Part shown: piece by piece, positions 1-11,153 of the stretch
How positions within the stretch are numbered: the stretch's first letter is position 1
Layout of the letters: every line of letters starts with the position of its first letter
DNA from: Terebella lapidaria
Lineage: Eukaryota; Annelida; Polychaeta; Terebellida; Terebellidae
DNA length: 64,000 nt
Assembly (NCBI GenBank): GCA_949152475.1
Contig: OX424560.1
Span: 22,321,106 to 22,385,105, forward strand
Direction of reading: 5' to 3'
The notes under the pieces: model-generated
What the model was told of the DNA's origin: nothing
Seen by the model: only the letters and a program-made list of their open reading frames with translations
Database searches by the model: none
Made by a program: the position numbers and the translations under genes

Positions 1-127
1 AACAGGAGGCGAACCAGAACGAATAATTTGACATGAGAGACTTTTACATTACTAAGTCGTCAGGTGTCTGAAACGGTTGCTATTTGCTTCAGGTGCTATG
101 TAAAATACATTGCTATTATTATGTTAC

Positions 128-291
128 CTGCAACTGCGTGAATGAAGTCCAGGAAACGTTTCGCGATCTTCTGCTCATATTTGGACTTGGACGCCACTTC
201 TGCTTGGACCTGTGCTGAGCTGTTCTCAGTGGGCTGTGGTGTGAACTTGATCACAAGATCATCCGTGAAGGCCTCTGGTGTCACGTGGAAC
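128..291 (-). CDS. HECT gene, coding exon 8 (last exon in the window)
   Basis: Acceptor GATGTAG ends at 292 and donor GTAACA starts at 127. It encodes FHVTPEAFTDDLVIKFTPQP, a Ser/Glu-rich linker, then KYEQKIAKRFLDFIHAVAG, the helix that leads into the C-lobe. Nothing in bases 1-127 resembles the expected C-lobe (TG..P..GF, ...TC..), so the next exon is outside the window. Confidence 0.87.
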
Positions 292-3200
292 CTACATCAT
301 TCAGCATAACATAAGTATGAAACACGAGAGGAAAGTATTCAGGGAAAAAATTGTCAGAGTTTGCACGTGATGGTGTCAGGTACCGGTAGCGGATAAAATG
401 TACTGTCCAGACTCACTTTCCATCCATCCGCTCCAATAGACATCTCAATCCTGGGTTGTCTTTTATCAATGTCACGATACCATACTCTTCCAGTCCATCT
501 CTAAACTGCGAAGCACATTCCCGATTCCTCACGACAACGTAGGCGTACAGTATATCCGCGATGATCTGATCTTTGTTGGTCATGGAAACTTGGAATGTCG
601 GTACATCTACGCCCATCTGGAAACGTGATGCCAGCTTAGTATCCATGACCGTGCGCACAGTGTCGTTGTCTTTTGCATCCCTCAACTGAAAGAACAGGGT
701 AAAGGTGTGGTAATGTACAAGGAGCTATTTCCGTTCAATGAATATTGAAAATATATTTTCGTACTTCAATTCACTAACACTAATGCTGATTTTTCTCATA
801 CCTCTTCCAGCCCTTGCAGCAAATCATATTCGCCAACTTCCTGGATCGATGGGTGCAAGTTGAGTATATCATCTGTCAATAGTAGATCAACTGTTGTAGT
901 CGACAGACAAGAGGGAGCCTCCGCGTTCATGACTAGTGCTGAACCAATTACCATCCCTGCATAGAAATAGTCCTTGCAGCGAATAGCAGATATCTTCGGA
1001 ACGAACACTTTGCACTCGGATCTACCCTCAAACATGCCACTGCAAGCGAACAGTTCATTGTTGAAAAGTCTGAAGAACTCTCTCTTAGGTCCTCCTCTAT
1101 CGACTGCTGCTTCGTTCGTCTTGAAGGTGCCGAAAAGTGTCACGAAGTTCACTTTCAAGGGATGACGTTTGTTGAATGATGGATCTCTGAAGGCTTCCAG
1201 GGCGTCTTCCATCACTGAACACCTGCATACGTTCAACGTTTTACATGCAGTTCCTTCCGAGTCCGATACTGTCCTCGCATGGTCTGATAGCAGTCGGTCG
1301 ATGTCAAGACGATGCCTGGAAAATGATATTTTAGACTGATGTTCATCTTAGGTTATTGATCATGTTACATGTATTCTGCAGAAATCAGCTGCAGTAAGTG
1401 TCGAAGAGCCTTTGCAGTATTTTTCACAGTTCGTTGACACACTCAAGCAGCATAATGATTTATATACATGGGAATACATATAAATAAATTTGTCCACACA
1501 TATATTTTGGTAATATATTATTATTATTATTATTCATGTAGAGATGTTGTTGATTGTTGTGTAACTATTGCCAATCTTACATCCGCGAATAACCTATCAA
1601 AGACTACAATTATGTATCCGCATGACTCACAGTGCCTCGCATCCCTTCGGGACTTGCTGCTTCTTATACTCTACTGGTTTTCTCTCTGGCCGCTCTGGTC
1701 TCGATATGTTTGCATACGTGCTGAAACGAAATAATGTAGCATAATGATAGAACACACGACAAACGGATGGACAACGGACGATGGAAGACGGAACAAAAAC
1801 ACCACAATGGCTCACGGCCCATATGGGTCGGTATAAAGCGGGAAATGTTGTCTAAATGTGTTGCTGTTAAAGCTCGGACATGAACAGTGACAAAATATTC
1901 AGAATATATATATATATGTAGTTCATACATATTGTATTGTGAAAAATCAGAGTTGCCACTCATCACTTGTAAATCAAACTGTTTTTCCCAACCTATGCGG
2001 ACAATGACAACTGCAGCAAAATATTTGCAAGGAGTGAACCAATCAATCAACTCAATTGGCAAGTCCTGGTTTTAATGTACTAACCTCTCCACACTGTCCA
2101 CTACCACCTCCACTTCGTACACCGTCAGGAGGCCTTCCGTGAAACACTCGTGTAGAGGTTTGCTTGTATCCAATGCCTGGTTACAATATTTCAATACAAT
2201 CTTCCCGTCCAGGAAAAACGCACATCTTGCGTGATCAACCAAGGCCTGTAATGACGTAACTCAATTCATTATACGTGTTCAAATATCACCGACGATATTA
2301 ATTTGTCGTTTTTGATGAGACACACCCCTGAAGCGGAAGAGTAGGGTACATCATACCATAAAACAATTTAACCATAAACCATAATTCTCATTACATTACT
2401 AAATATCGCAATCACATTCTGTATGTTACGTACCTGGACAAACGTGTTCCACGGGAAGCTACTTGTCACATTGCCGTTTGGACCCAGCAGTCGTACTGAT
2501 ACCTCTAATGGTATCGTGAGATCCAATTCATAATTTTCGGCGACAGAAGGTGCTGTTCATGGAAATTTATTGTGCGTGATAATTACAGTTGCACAGTCCC
2601 AGAGAATACACTCGATCGACACATCATGGATGATTAATATATATCTTGATCAGAGTCCAGAAAATAATCGTATAGTATTATATAGGCCAACTATGGTAGA
2701 TCTATAACTATCTGATATATTATCAGTAATCTTCACTAGGATAATAATCAGAGTTGAAAATATAACAATGAAATCATGTCAGGAAGATTTCGAAGAAACA
2801 TCTTACCAGCAGCTTGCTCGCAATCGAAACCAGGAATATCAGGTAGTTCCAGAGAATTATCGGCTGCCGCCGAGTCATCACCATCACCATGATCATGGAC
2901 TGGCACATCTCTATCCGGGGTTGAATGGGCTCTTGGTTTCATCTTCATCGTTGGTATCTCATCATCAAATGATTGGACTGGGATGTCTTCGTTAAGTTTG
3001 CTCGTCAGATAAAACCGCATCTTGTAAGTTTTCGCCACCTCAATCATCTCTACCAGCCTGGTTTCTTCCTGGACTTCATCGCATTTAAAGTCAGTGAGAC
3101 CTAATGTCATATCCTTCAATTCGCCTTGACTGGACATCCCGTCCGGGAAGAAAATCGCCTTCGCTTGTTGTATAATGTCTTGTTTTTTCGCAGACTTGTC

Positions 3201-5256
3201 AACGCTCAAAGTACGAGTCCCTCCGCCTTTCCTCAGCCGTACTTGGACGTACTCGTCCCTCTTGTGGCTGTAGTGCATCCAACCAAGTTCAACTTTACAC
3301 TGGGTTTTCAGGGCATTCTGCCCTTTTCGTCTGGACGCGCTGGCGCAATTTTCATCTGTCTCTGACAGCGCCCGTTTTCCCTTTCCACTGTGCCCTAGGT
3401 CACCAAAAATACAATACGTAATGCCTTCGAACCATATGCATATACATATTACGTGTATTGTATGGTGGCTGATAGAGTCCATTTGACAATCTCGTTCCTT
3501 CATTGCGAAAGAGCGAAACGAGGTAAAGAAAGAGCGATGCGAGGGAACGAGTGAGCGATACGATATTGACATAGATCCACCTTGCTTCCTCGCAAAGTTG
3601 TCTCGCTCTATCGCATGGCTCTCTCGTTATCTCTCTTTCACTCTCATTCTCTCACAAACTCACTACCTCGTTACCGCACTACCTCGTTCGTTTCCTCGCT
3701 ACCTCACACCGCTCTCTCGTTCCCTCGCTACCTCACTACCTCGTTCGTTTCATCGCTACCTCGCATCACTCTCTCGTTCTCTAGCTACATTGCATCGCTC
3801 TTTTGCTCTCTGGCTTCCTTGTACTCTCGTTCCCTCGTTCTCTCGCTCATGTGTTCGGACGCTAATTTTATTCGTTAGTACGGTAATATTTTTCGTATGC
3901 ATGTAAAAAAAATCACGTCAATTCTGCTGCATTACTAGTTACACTATGTTTTCTGTAGGCCTATTAGTAATGACGCATGGTCAAATGTTATCAGGTAATC
4001 CATATCAGGAAAACCAATGTCCCTGTCACGTTACCGAAGTAACGATTTATCATTCATTTATTAACATGCATAACTCGAGTCCACACAATATAACCCCCCT
4101 CCCCAACCATACGCACAAAATCGCTATCAACTACTGGTGTTTCGTACTATCTATTTGCCTACATAACCCCACCCCACCCCTCCCCTCCCTCGCACAAGGC
4201 ACACAATAACTGATGTCAACAAATATATTTTGTGTTATTCTTAAAAATCAGGTTTTGAACGTTATTCATCGAACAATTTTGTTTGAATTCTGACAAACAC
4301 GAAGTCGTATGTGAAATGATATATTTACCGTTCAAAACAAGTTCTGAAATCGAAACTTATTCTCAATATGAATGTAATATGTCAGGATTTTGTGCTCAGT
4401 TTTGAATGTATTAATATGATAATTTCGTCGGATTATTTTATAGGCAGTGTATCATATTTGTACATGGTCCAATCATTACGATTTCGCTGAGAGCATCTAC
4501 AACACATACACATAACTTGGAGTGGATAAGGCTCGCTACCACGTGACAGCGATATGACCAGTGAGGTGACCTGTGCACAGCGGATGAAGATGGAGCTATG
4601 CGAGGTGTGTGGGCATGGGTGGAAGGGTTCGCTACGAAATAAAAATGTATTCATCTTTTTTTATTGTGGTATCATCTATAATGTTGCACGATATGGAATT
4701 GTAATTTTCGGAACAATATGCATGGAATTCGTATAGCATAATTTCACAAGTTAATCATCTTTTCATACACTACGATGAGCCTAGTATGACAGGGGTATGT
4801 CCAGAGAAGCGGTGGGTACAGACCTTACCACTCTCCCTCCCATTATTTCCTCACACACCCATGAGTATTGTTCTATTATATACTTTTTCATGGATCATGA
4901 AGGGCCTACGTACATCATCGCATGTATATATTTATATGAAGATTTATCGTGCGAGTTATCAAAATTACCTTTGTTCGTTAAAATCTTTAGTTAGTTTCTG
5001 ACACTCCATACCTATTACATGAAAATTAATTTCTGCATATACGAGACGGCGAGAGAGCGAGAAAACGAGGGAACGAGAGAACGATGAGAGGGAGCGAGAG
5101 AGCGATGCGAAGAAGCGAGGTGGATCTATATATCGTATCGCTCACTCGTGCACTCGCACCGCTCTTTCGCTGCCGCGCTTCGCTCTCTCGCAGCGAGGGA
5201 GCGAGATCATCGATGGACGGTATCAGCCACCATAGTAATAATATAATAAAAATAAT

Positions 5257-5287
<31 letters not shown>

Positions 5288-5912
5288 TAGCAAAGTGACT
5301 TTTTTGAAACTTGTCAGTTGCAACATGTAACAATGATGCACATGCGTACATCTACATATATTCGTCACTATTCGTGGCAGAATTCTACCACAAATGTGAA
5401 TGATCAACAGAATTAAAAATTCGTGATACAGACGAACACGAACCTTCCAGTCGACTTTTCAGCTTTTTTACCAGTCCCGCGCGTTTCGATTCATCGGAGC
5501 TGCACCCGGCGGAGCCGCCGTGACGTATGAAGTGTCTCAGTGCAATTCTGTCACCGGTGATGGGGACGTACTTCGATAATTCTGCGTCGGTCATCATTTG
5601 GACTACGTCAGCATCAATCTATACATATTTGTAGAAGGATATTATATAGGAGTATGCTTCCCGTGAATCTGTGACTTTCCATTGAATGATTTTCTATCAC
5701 AAAGAAATGTAAATTTCAATGCTCATTAAACAAATTCATGACTTGGCTTATTACACAAATTCATGACTTGGTCATTTGCCAAAGTGGCAATATCATGCCG
5801 ATTTTTATATTTAAATTCACTGTATACTTACTTTATCATCTTTCATTCTTTCGATAACTTCGAGGTCGACACCCCTCCCCTCAAGAAACTTGAATAGACT
5901 TTCCTCTGACAT
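128..5912 (-). CDS. HECT-domain E3 ubiquitin ligase, SAM-like N-terminus (G2E3-like family); 3' end off window
   Basis: Eight coding exons on the minus strand give about 690 residues: 5832-5912, 5444-5618, 2807-3394, 2434-2552, 2085-2245, 802-1315, 417-685 and 128-291. Every intron is GT-AG, and cumulative lengths give phases 0,1,1,0,2,0,2 that match across all seven junctions, which is strong support for one gene. Residues 1-70 resemble a SAM-like helical module (MTDAELSKYVP, then GDRIALRHF). Residues about 105-190 carry the conserved block VELGWMHYSHK, KGGGTRTLSVDKSA and FFPDG seen in invertebrate HECT proteins that are usually auto-named G2/M-phase E3 ligases. Residues about 405-690 are the HECT N-lobe, with AVDRGGPKREFF at about 445-456. 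HECT ligases accept ubiquitin from an E2 on a C-lobe cysteine and pass it to substrates. That cysteine must lie in exon(s) beyond base 1. Substrate unknown. Confidence 0.9.
417..685 (-). CDS. HECT gene, coding exon 7 (HECT N-lobe)
   Basis: Acceptor CTTTCAG ends at 686; the exon opens with LRDAKDNDTVRTVMD and closes with RCLLERMDGK before donor GTGAGT at 416. It encodes the helical middle of the HECT domain. Enters in phase 0 and leaves in phase 2. Confidence 0.88.
802..1315 (-). CDS. HECT gene, coding exon 6 (start of HECT N-lobe)
   Basis: Acceptor TTCCAG ends at 1316 and donor GTATGA starts at 801. The encoded stretch includes MEDALEAFRDPSFNKRHPLK, then EAAVDRGGPKREFFRLFNNE, the typical DxGGPxREFF signature of the HECT N-lobe, FEGRSECKVF, and YFYAGMVIGSALVMNAEAPS. 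These match the conserved order of the E2-binding N-lobe. Leaves in phase 0. Confidence 0.92.
1509..1534. repeat. (ATT)n microsatellite in HECT intron 5
   Basis: About eight ATT units in the intron between exons 6 and 5. A short (AT)n run lies nearby at about 1904-1919. Confidence 0.85.
2085..2245 (-). CDS. HECT gene, coding exon 5
   Basis: Acceptor CATTACAG ends at 2246 and donor GTTAGT starts at 2084. It encodes ALVDHARCAFFLDGKIVLKY, then CNQALDTSKPLHECFTEGLL and TVYEVEVVVDSVE. Enters in phase 0 and leaves in phase 2. It directly precedes the linker into the HECT domain. Confidence 0.86.
2434..2552 (-). CDS. HECT gene, coding exon 4
   Basis: Too short to stand out as an open frame; found from splice signals and phase. 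The acceptor AACAG ends at 2553 and donor GTACGT starts at 2433. It encodes PSVAENYELDLTIPLEVSV, then RLLGPNGNVTSSFPWNTFVQ. Enters in phase 1 and leaves in phase 0. This and exon 5 look like a beta-rich region before the HECT domain. Confidence 0.85.
2807..3394 (-). CDS. HECT gene, coding exon 3 (conserved central block)
   Basis: The longest exon, 588 bases, from an AG ending at 3395 to donor GTAAGA at 2806, phase 1 at both ends. Order of parts: KGKRALSETDE linker; conserved VELGWMHYSHKRDEYVQVRL; KGGGTRTLSVDKSAKK; FFPDGMSSQGELKDM; KMRFYLTSK; then an acidic, proline-containing and histidine/aspartate-rich linker (DVPVHDHGDGDDS). The linker looks disordered; the central block looks folded. Confidence 0.9.
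3463..5232. mobile_element. Inverted-repeat DNA element (Tc1/mariner-type MITE-like) in HECT intron 2
   Basis: The two ends mirror each other: TGGTGGCTGATA at 3463-3474 is the exact reverse complement of 5221-5232, flanked by TA on both sides (3461-3462, 5233-5234). Beyond the perfect 12 bases the arms stay recognisable for about 130-190 bases, sharing GAGTGAGCGATACGATA and TAGATCCACC. The TA duplication and long diverged arms fit a non-autonomous Tc1/mariner-like element. No transposase frame is visible in the 1.77-kb interior. It accounts for most of the 2-kb intron between exons 3 and 2. Confidence 0.7.
3598..3860. repeat. CTCG/CTAC-rich cryptic simple repeat
   Basis: A pyrimidine-rich stretch built from CTCGCTACCTC, CTCGTTCCCTCG and CTCTCGTT variants, continuing from the left arm of the intron-2 element. 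A related, reverse-oriented GAGCGAGA-rich stretch lies at 5041-5110 in the right arm. It reads open in more than one plus-strand frame (Ser/Leu/Arg-rich), which is a result of composition, not coding. Confidence 0.7.
5237..5287. repeat. (AAT)n microsatellite
   Basis: Imperfect then perfect AAT units immediately right of the TA that ends the intron-2 inverted-repeat element, still inside the HECT intron. Confidence 0.85.
5444..5618 (-). CDS. HECT gene, coding exon 2 (rest of SAM-like module)
   Basis: Acceptor GTATAG ends at 5619 and donor GTTCGT starts at 5443, phase 1 at its end. It encodes IDADVVQMMTDAELSKYVP followed by GDRIALRHFIRHG, completing the helical SAM-like module, then a basic linker (KRAGLVKKLKSR). 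Confidence 0.87.
5832..5912 (-). CDS. HECT gene, first coding exon (start codon)
   Basis: The ATG at 5912-5910 opens MSEESLFKFLEGRGVDLEVIERMKDDK and the exon ends at donor GTAAGT (5831-5826), phase 0. A TCAAATCAG acceptor lies 3 bases upstream of the ATG (AG at 5917-5916) after a short pyrimidine stretch, so the start probably sits at the 5' end of exon 2, behind an untranslated first exon to the right. I did not locate that exon. Confidence 0.8.
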
Positions 5913-5915
5913 GAT

Positions 5916-7080
5916 CTGATTTGAGGGGAAAACCTTTATTAATTCACGCACTTTAAAATATAGCAACACACTTAGATGCAGCAAAAACAGCATGTGGCGA
6001 GAATATGACAAGTAATTATAAAGCACATATCGAAACATTGTAGCTGTAACAGGTCTACCTCAAATATCGTAATTTAGATGTATGCACATATTTTTGTAGA
6101 TACACAGTAGATATACAGATATACAGTAGATAGAACAGTAGATAAAACAGGATAACAAACACAATGTGCTATCGTACATATTCTAATTGCTGCGGCGACC
6201 AAGGTTGTCAGTGGCTCCCTACCAACTATGTTGATGGGGCATTAAATTGAGAATGAAAGAGGCAATTATAATTACATACAGAGTCATTGGCACGATAAAT
6301 ATGTCGCCTGTGTCCGTCCGTCGTGACAGTAACCTTGCTTTCTGGCGACACGCAAAGACGGACGTGCCGTTCATTACAAGCATAAGTCGATTTATCGAGA
6401 TACGTAAGTCGATTTATCGAGATACGTAAGTCGATTTATCGAGATGGTAAGTCGATTTATCGAGATAATAAGTCGATATATCGAGATACGTAAGTCGATT
6501 TATCGAGATAGTAAGTCGATTTATCGAGATAATAAGTCGATTTATCGAGATAGTAAGTCGATTTATCGAGATAATAAGTCGATTTATCGAGATAGTAAGT
6601 CGATTTATCGAGATACGTAAGTCGACAAATCGAAAAAAAAATTTAGTTGCTTGGCCCTAATCCTCTTCCGTAGATAATACTATAATTGAAACAGAATATT
6701 CCCCTCATGTTCCTGTAATAAGGCACTGATTGTCCATCGTGATGTACATGTACACTGTATGTGAGATTGGAGCATAGTTACCACCAAACATAACAATGAA
6801 CAAAGTATGATCAAACTAATAGACATACTAAGCTATTCATTATAACTACCATCAAATAACGATATACTATCTACAACAAAACATGCCCATGCGTATCGAG
6901 AGTGATTGAGAGCATGTAGCAAAAGTCTATATAATAGCAATCAATTTTGGAGAATGTGATTACCATTCATCGCCATACCTATGATGCGTGAACATTCCCT
7001 TATTTGGGACAACGCAACGGGTAAATTGAAGTCATTTATTCTGATTGTGTACGTTGCAGTAATACCGAAAATCCATTAGT
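5916..7080. other. Presumed upstream/5' region of the HECT gene, no coding seen
   Basis: AT-rich. It holds the likely splice acceptor before the HECT start, a degenerate ACAGTAGAT-type repeat at about 6095-6150, and the minisatellite at 6383-6634. The untranslated first exon and promoter of the HECT gene may lie here, but I see no distinct TATA or initiator signal that I can defend. Confidence 0.4.
6383..6634. repeat. 21/22-bp minisatellite, about 11.5 units
   Basis: Tandem units of TAAGTCGATTTATCGAGATA plus a 1-2 base spacer. Spacers vary (CG, G or A), giving 22- and 21-base units; the middle alternates in a 42-base dimer pattern. The unit core TCGATTTATCGA is nearly self-complementary. The last unit is altered (GTCGACAAATCG) and followed by poly-A. 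It lies upstream (to the right) of the HECT gene start. Confidence 0.95.
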
Positions 7081-7083
7081 AAA

Positions 7084-8965
7084 TGGTCGGTTTATGTTGG
7101 ATTCCACAAATATATTGAAAATCAACAGAAAGGGCACAAAATACGGGCGCATGAAAATAATAAATAACAATTTTGAACAAAGATAAGGAAAATATATGCA
7201 AGAATAATGGATCATTGACTTGACGTCACTTTTGGTCTAAACAAATACACTACCTTTGTTTGAAATGAGCAGTAGCATTCCATTTGAGTTGTTCAGAACC
7301 AGTAGGCCAATTAAATCTGTTGGTATTCAAATACACTACGTCACAGCATCGGCTCACTATAGGCCTAATCAACAGATACCCCGCCTGGAAATCACATCGC
7401 CAAGCTCAGCTGTTCAATGGGGTCGTAAAATTTCTAGAGGGCGTAGAAGCACCATAAACGTAAGAACGTGGTCATGTTTTGGAATTGGAAATCTCTTCAA
7501 TACTGATGTATGAGCGTCATGTGGGAACAACAGACCAATTTCTCATCAGCCCCCAAGGCAAAACATTACTTTGCTAGACTAAGATCAGTCCTTTTCGGCG
7601 ATATAATGTAATGCGCAAAAAATGTATTATGGTTCTGGATTGGCATGCGCGTCAATTAAAACCCGGTACATCAATCGTTTAGAGGAGAAAAAAACATAAA
7701 GAAAATCGCGCGCATCACTTTCTAGGAGCCGGTTTCCTTTCATTAGTAGACGGACAGCCCTACAACAATTTTGGTGAGATACTGATCGAGTAAAATAGTC
7801 CCAAATTAAATTTTGTTGACAACTTTCATATCATACTAAAGTTTCCGATGTAGAATTCACTTGTTTTCTTGGCCAGTGAGTACTGGTTATTTTGCAAATC
7901 CTCCTGGAAATCTCAACGTTGGGCGAATCGGCATAATAACCAACCTTGTATCTTGTCTGTGGAACAAATACCGATAGCGTCTGCAAGGCAATGTAAATAT
8001 TAATAGGTCCCGACTGAAATGTGATATTCCATTTATGTGTGGGAAAACTATGTTTTCGAGGAATTGTCTAATATGAACGTAGGGGTTTCTGGTGATCGAG
8101 ATAACGTCGTCCTGTTTGAATTCAAGACATTTTAATCATGTGCATATACACAGAAACTTGTCTGGATGGAGAGCGAATTGCATAACATGGTCATTGATGA
8201 AATGGCAATTACCGGCATATAGGTAACTTGTTATATTATAAAGGTAAAATAATGAAGTGTTAATAGTTATGAATCGTTAGTTCCATTCCGAGGTTTCTTT
8301 CGCTGATACACATGCTCGAATGAGAATCTATATCAAACAGTGCGTGTAAACATGTTTCGAATGTTACATTAACATCATTCAAACGAATCATGGTTCACAT
8401 GATATATTAAAAGTGAAGTACATAATTTTCCTCTGATTTCTATATGTAGAGGTGCTTTGTTACACTGGAAATTTGTTCAAAGCAGTACGAAATAAATGAT
8501 ATGTGTAAAATAGTCATCTCGATATGTCCATTTTTTATAATGAATAATAAGGGACAGAAAGAAAAGAACCATATTATTCTGTGTAAAGTTTAATTGTTGG
8601 AAAATGTCAAGTAAATGTCAAGTGGATATTATGCCTAGGACCATGCATCGCTAGAAAACTGATCTGGGTGTATGACAAGACTTCAGAGACAATACGGCAT
8701 TAGAACTCCTGCCTTTTTGTAGCTGATGTGTTTGCGAATGAAATTCTTCAAATGAAATGTACTTGTGATGATTGAGGATCAGGTTCAAATTAAAGCAGTG
8801 TTCCTTTTCCATTTGTTTTTTTCTGGATTCGTATTCCAGAATTGCAAAGCGACCAACCAGAACACACTTAATTGAAGTTTGCGTGCAGTGTTCTTTGATT
8901 ACTCAGGCATAAACGCCTGCGAAGTACGAAATTACATTACATTTAATGATGTTCGTGTTCACAAA
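7084..8965. repeat. Old segmental duplication, copy 1
   Basis: Direct, diverged relative of 11631-14450. Best-matching stretch: 7422-7580 against 12022-12176 (both contain GGGCGTAGAAGCACCATAAA and GAACGTGGTCATGTTTTGGA). Another is 8855-8965 against 14340-14450 (both contain GTGCAGTGTTCTTTGATTAC). Order is conserved. No open reading frame is conserved between the copies, so this is duplicated non-coding DNA or a long decayed repeat. Confidence 0.75.
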
Positions 8966-8999
8966 TAATCTGACTCTTTGGAGTCAAAGAATTGCTCTA

Positions 9000-10060
9000 G
9001 TGAAAGGAAAAAAGTAGGAGGAGAGAAGAGATTTGTATGTACGTTAGAGAAGTTTACATAAGTTAAGATCAGGGCGCCCAGTTTAGATTTCATTGCAATT
9101 AATCATTACATGCCCCTAAATTATTAACATGAGCTCTCTAAATTACAGAAAAATTGATAGCAAAAACACGGAAATAGCCAAGAAAACTTATAATATTATG
9201 ATATCAATATATATCTAAATTATATAACATACCATATGATCATAAATATCGTAATGAGATTGGAGAGCAAATATGATGACATACACAAGAAATTGGAACA
9301 ATTTCCATGCTTTTGAACCTGGAACCAGTACCTAGTATAAACTTCTCAGAGCAATCAAACCCGAGTTCTTTAACCAAACTCTTTATCCAGAAATCAGGAA
9401 ATTTTTCAACTCTCACAAATGGCCTAAAGGACGGGGAATCATGTGCTCCGAGAAGACCACATATAAAAAACTTTGTGAGTTTGAGCACTTTTAGTACTTG
9501 ATGGCTTGTTACTTGTTTATGTTGGACTCTGTGATTAGTGGATGGAGATAGAATTGAGAAACGATGTTTGAGCAATTCTCTTGCAAGCACCACAGTGCAG
9601 GGGATAGCTCGACTCTCGACAAAGCAATAGATGATTGCAGAGATGTCTTGGAACACCCCGCCTCTCGGATGAACAAGTCGGCCCAAGTATCATACACTGC
9701 GCCTTAATACTGCTCGTCCACTAAAAGCATGCCATTTAATCCGTCTGTCACCTTTTTAATCCTTATTGAATATAGAAGAAGGCGCAGTGTATGATACTTG
9801 GGCCAACAAGTCTTATATTTTGCAAAGAACCTACTGATCACTTCCACTGGCTTATATGATGGAATTGATAGCCGTGTTTCGAAAATGTGTTGCTAACTAT
9901 GTTGAAGTATTTCAAAAGCATGCATGTGTGAACTAGTTTGAATGGAAATATGAAAACCTACTGTGATAAACAAGAGATAATGTGGAATCCGATGCATAAC
10001 TCCCATTTGCAGTACTCATTCTAGTTGGATACATGTAGTGGATTCACACAAGATTGTGTC
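9000..10060. other. Segment present in duplication copy 1 but not copy 2; no gene established
   Basis: In copy 2 the sequences matching 8965 and 10090 are almost adjacent (about 14450-14500), so about 1 kb here is either inserted in copy 1 or lost from copy 2. A 148-codon minus-strand open frame (9240-9686) reads through most of it and includes DISAIIYCFVESRAIPCTV and FPDFWIKSLVKELGFDCSEK. I do not recognise it. The frame runs into the MITE at its 5' end, so at best it is a fragment. Confidence 0.35.
9680..9804. mobile_element. 125-bp MITE with 8-bp target duplication, copy 1
   Basis: Ends GGCCCAAGTATCATACACTG and its reverse complement; the inverted arms span about 27 bases. Flanked by a perfect direct repeat AACAAGTC at 9672-9679 and 9805-9812. 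The 8-bp duplication fits the hAT superfamily (P elements also make 8 bp). There is no coding capacity, so it must be mobilised in trans. The same element lies in the opposite orientation at 11676-11800. Confidence 0.88.
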
Positions 10061-10800
10061 TATTGTCTCTTCGAAATAATTTGTATAGATATTAGTCTAG
10101 ACAAATAGCAAAATTGTAATCAGCACAGCAATTCATTCTCCTTATTCAACGCAATTTTCAGAATTTCAAATCCCCTGATGTAACTTACAGACAACAAAGC
10201 TTCGATGATATTTTGTAACAAAATATCAGGAACGACGCTGGTGAATGTGTATGTGAAACAGATCAAGTCACCGTTATTATATTGTGTACACAACGATGCA
10301 CTTTTCAAAGTAGTCAATGGTATCTGACATGCTCAAAAGTACTGTAATCAGTAATTCCTGAATCCGTTCCTTTGTCAAATTCAACATTGAAGTGAGATGC
10401 TATTCGTTTTAATGGCAATCTAAAAAAAAGAACCAAACTCAGGTTTCTTTTCCACTGAGTGCATAGCCTCCACTGATAAAATATACGCAAATAGCAATAT
10501 ACTTGTAAGTCCAGCAGCGCATCAGCCGCTGATTATATTATCTGTAAATTTAGCTAAATACGTCTCTCGAAACGTGACAAAACTGATGATTTTCTGAACA
10601 GCCTTCCACAGAGAACAGTTGGAACATTATTCGGCACACGTTTATCACATTTACGGAAGCAGATTGTGTCTGAAACACCCGAAGACCTCTCTTCACAGTG
10701 ATGTTGCAATGAGTTGTCTCTTACCAAAATGCACAACAGCACACTAGAACATATTCTTCTAAAGAGTACGTGATGTTATTGGCCAGTTCTGTGCGCTGGT
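10060..10800. repeat. Old dispersed duplication, second block, copy 1
   Basis: Diverged direct relative of 14480-15060, 15365-15930 and, more distantly, 21060-21620. Shared landmarks include ATTAGTCTAGACAA, then TACTTGTAAGTCC, ATTATATTATCTGTA, CGAAACGTGACAAAACTG and ACACGTTTATCACATTTA. Only non-coding similarity is seen. Confidence 0.7.
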
Positions 10801-10981
10801 TTTCCAAAGTTGCAAAACCAGTACTATAAGGAAAATTCTGGAGGTGGGCGTACGGTTGTCATGATACTTTTTGTCTTCCACATAAAACATTGGTTTCTTA
10901 CATGTAAAAACTCGATACCAACCAAAAATAACAGCATTATTTCAGACTTCTTTTACAGCGGCTGATGAGTTTTATTGAATA

Positions 10982-11153
10982 TTAGCTCGTGGGCCACCAC
11001 CGATTTGCCACACGATACTGGCACCCGGGCCTAACCGGATATTGTCTTCCCGTATCAAAGTCATACAAACTGCAGATTCCGTTCTTACAATCGATTCCCC
11101 ATCTAGATACAGATACAGTATCACAGAAGGCGATAGTTCCGCAGCAAATGTTC
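10982..11153 (-). CDS. Possible 3'-terminal exon of a small cysteine-rich protein
   Basis: From an AG ending at 11154 the frame reads NICCGTIAFCDTVSV, then RWGIDCKNGICSLYDFD and RPGCQYRVANRWWPTS, stop at 10984-10982. Six cysteines (CC...C...C...C...C) in about 40 residues resemble a disulphide-rich secreted peptide. An AATAAA polyadenylation signal lies at 10976-10971, only 5 bases past the stop. The base composition is more balanced than its surroundings. I found no upstream exon, signal peptide or family match, and the opposite strand is also open, so this may be chance. Confidence 0.28.

Noticed and set aside
3582-3906. Ser/Leu/Arg-rich plus-strand open frames
   Set aside because: Produced by the CTCG/CTAC simple repeat in a HECT intron; two overlapping frames are open at once.
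6383-6634. CRISPR-like repeat array
   Set aside because: Units are contiguous with 1-2 base spacers rather than unique spacers, and the genome is eukaryotic; it is a minisatellite.
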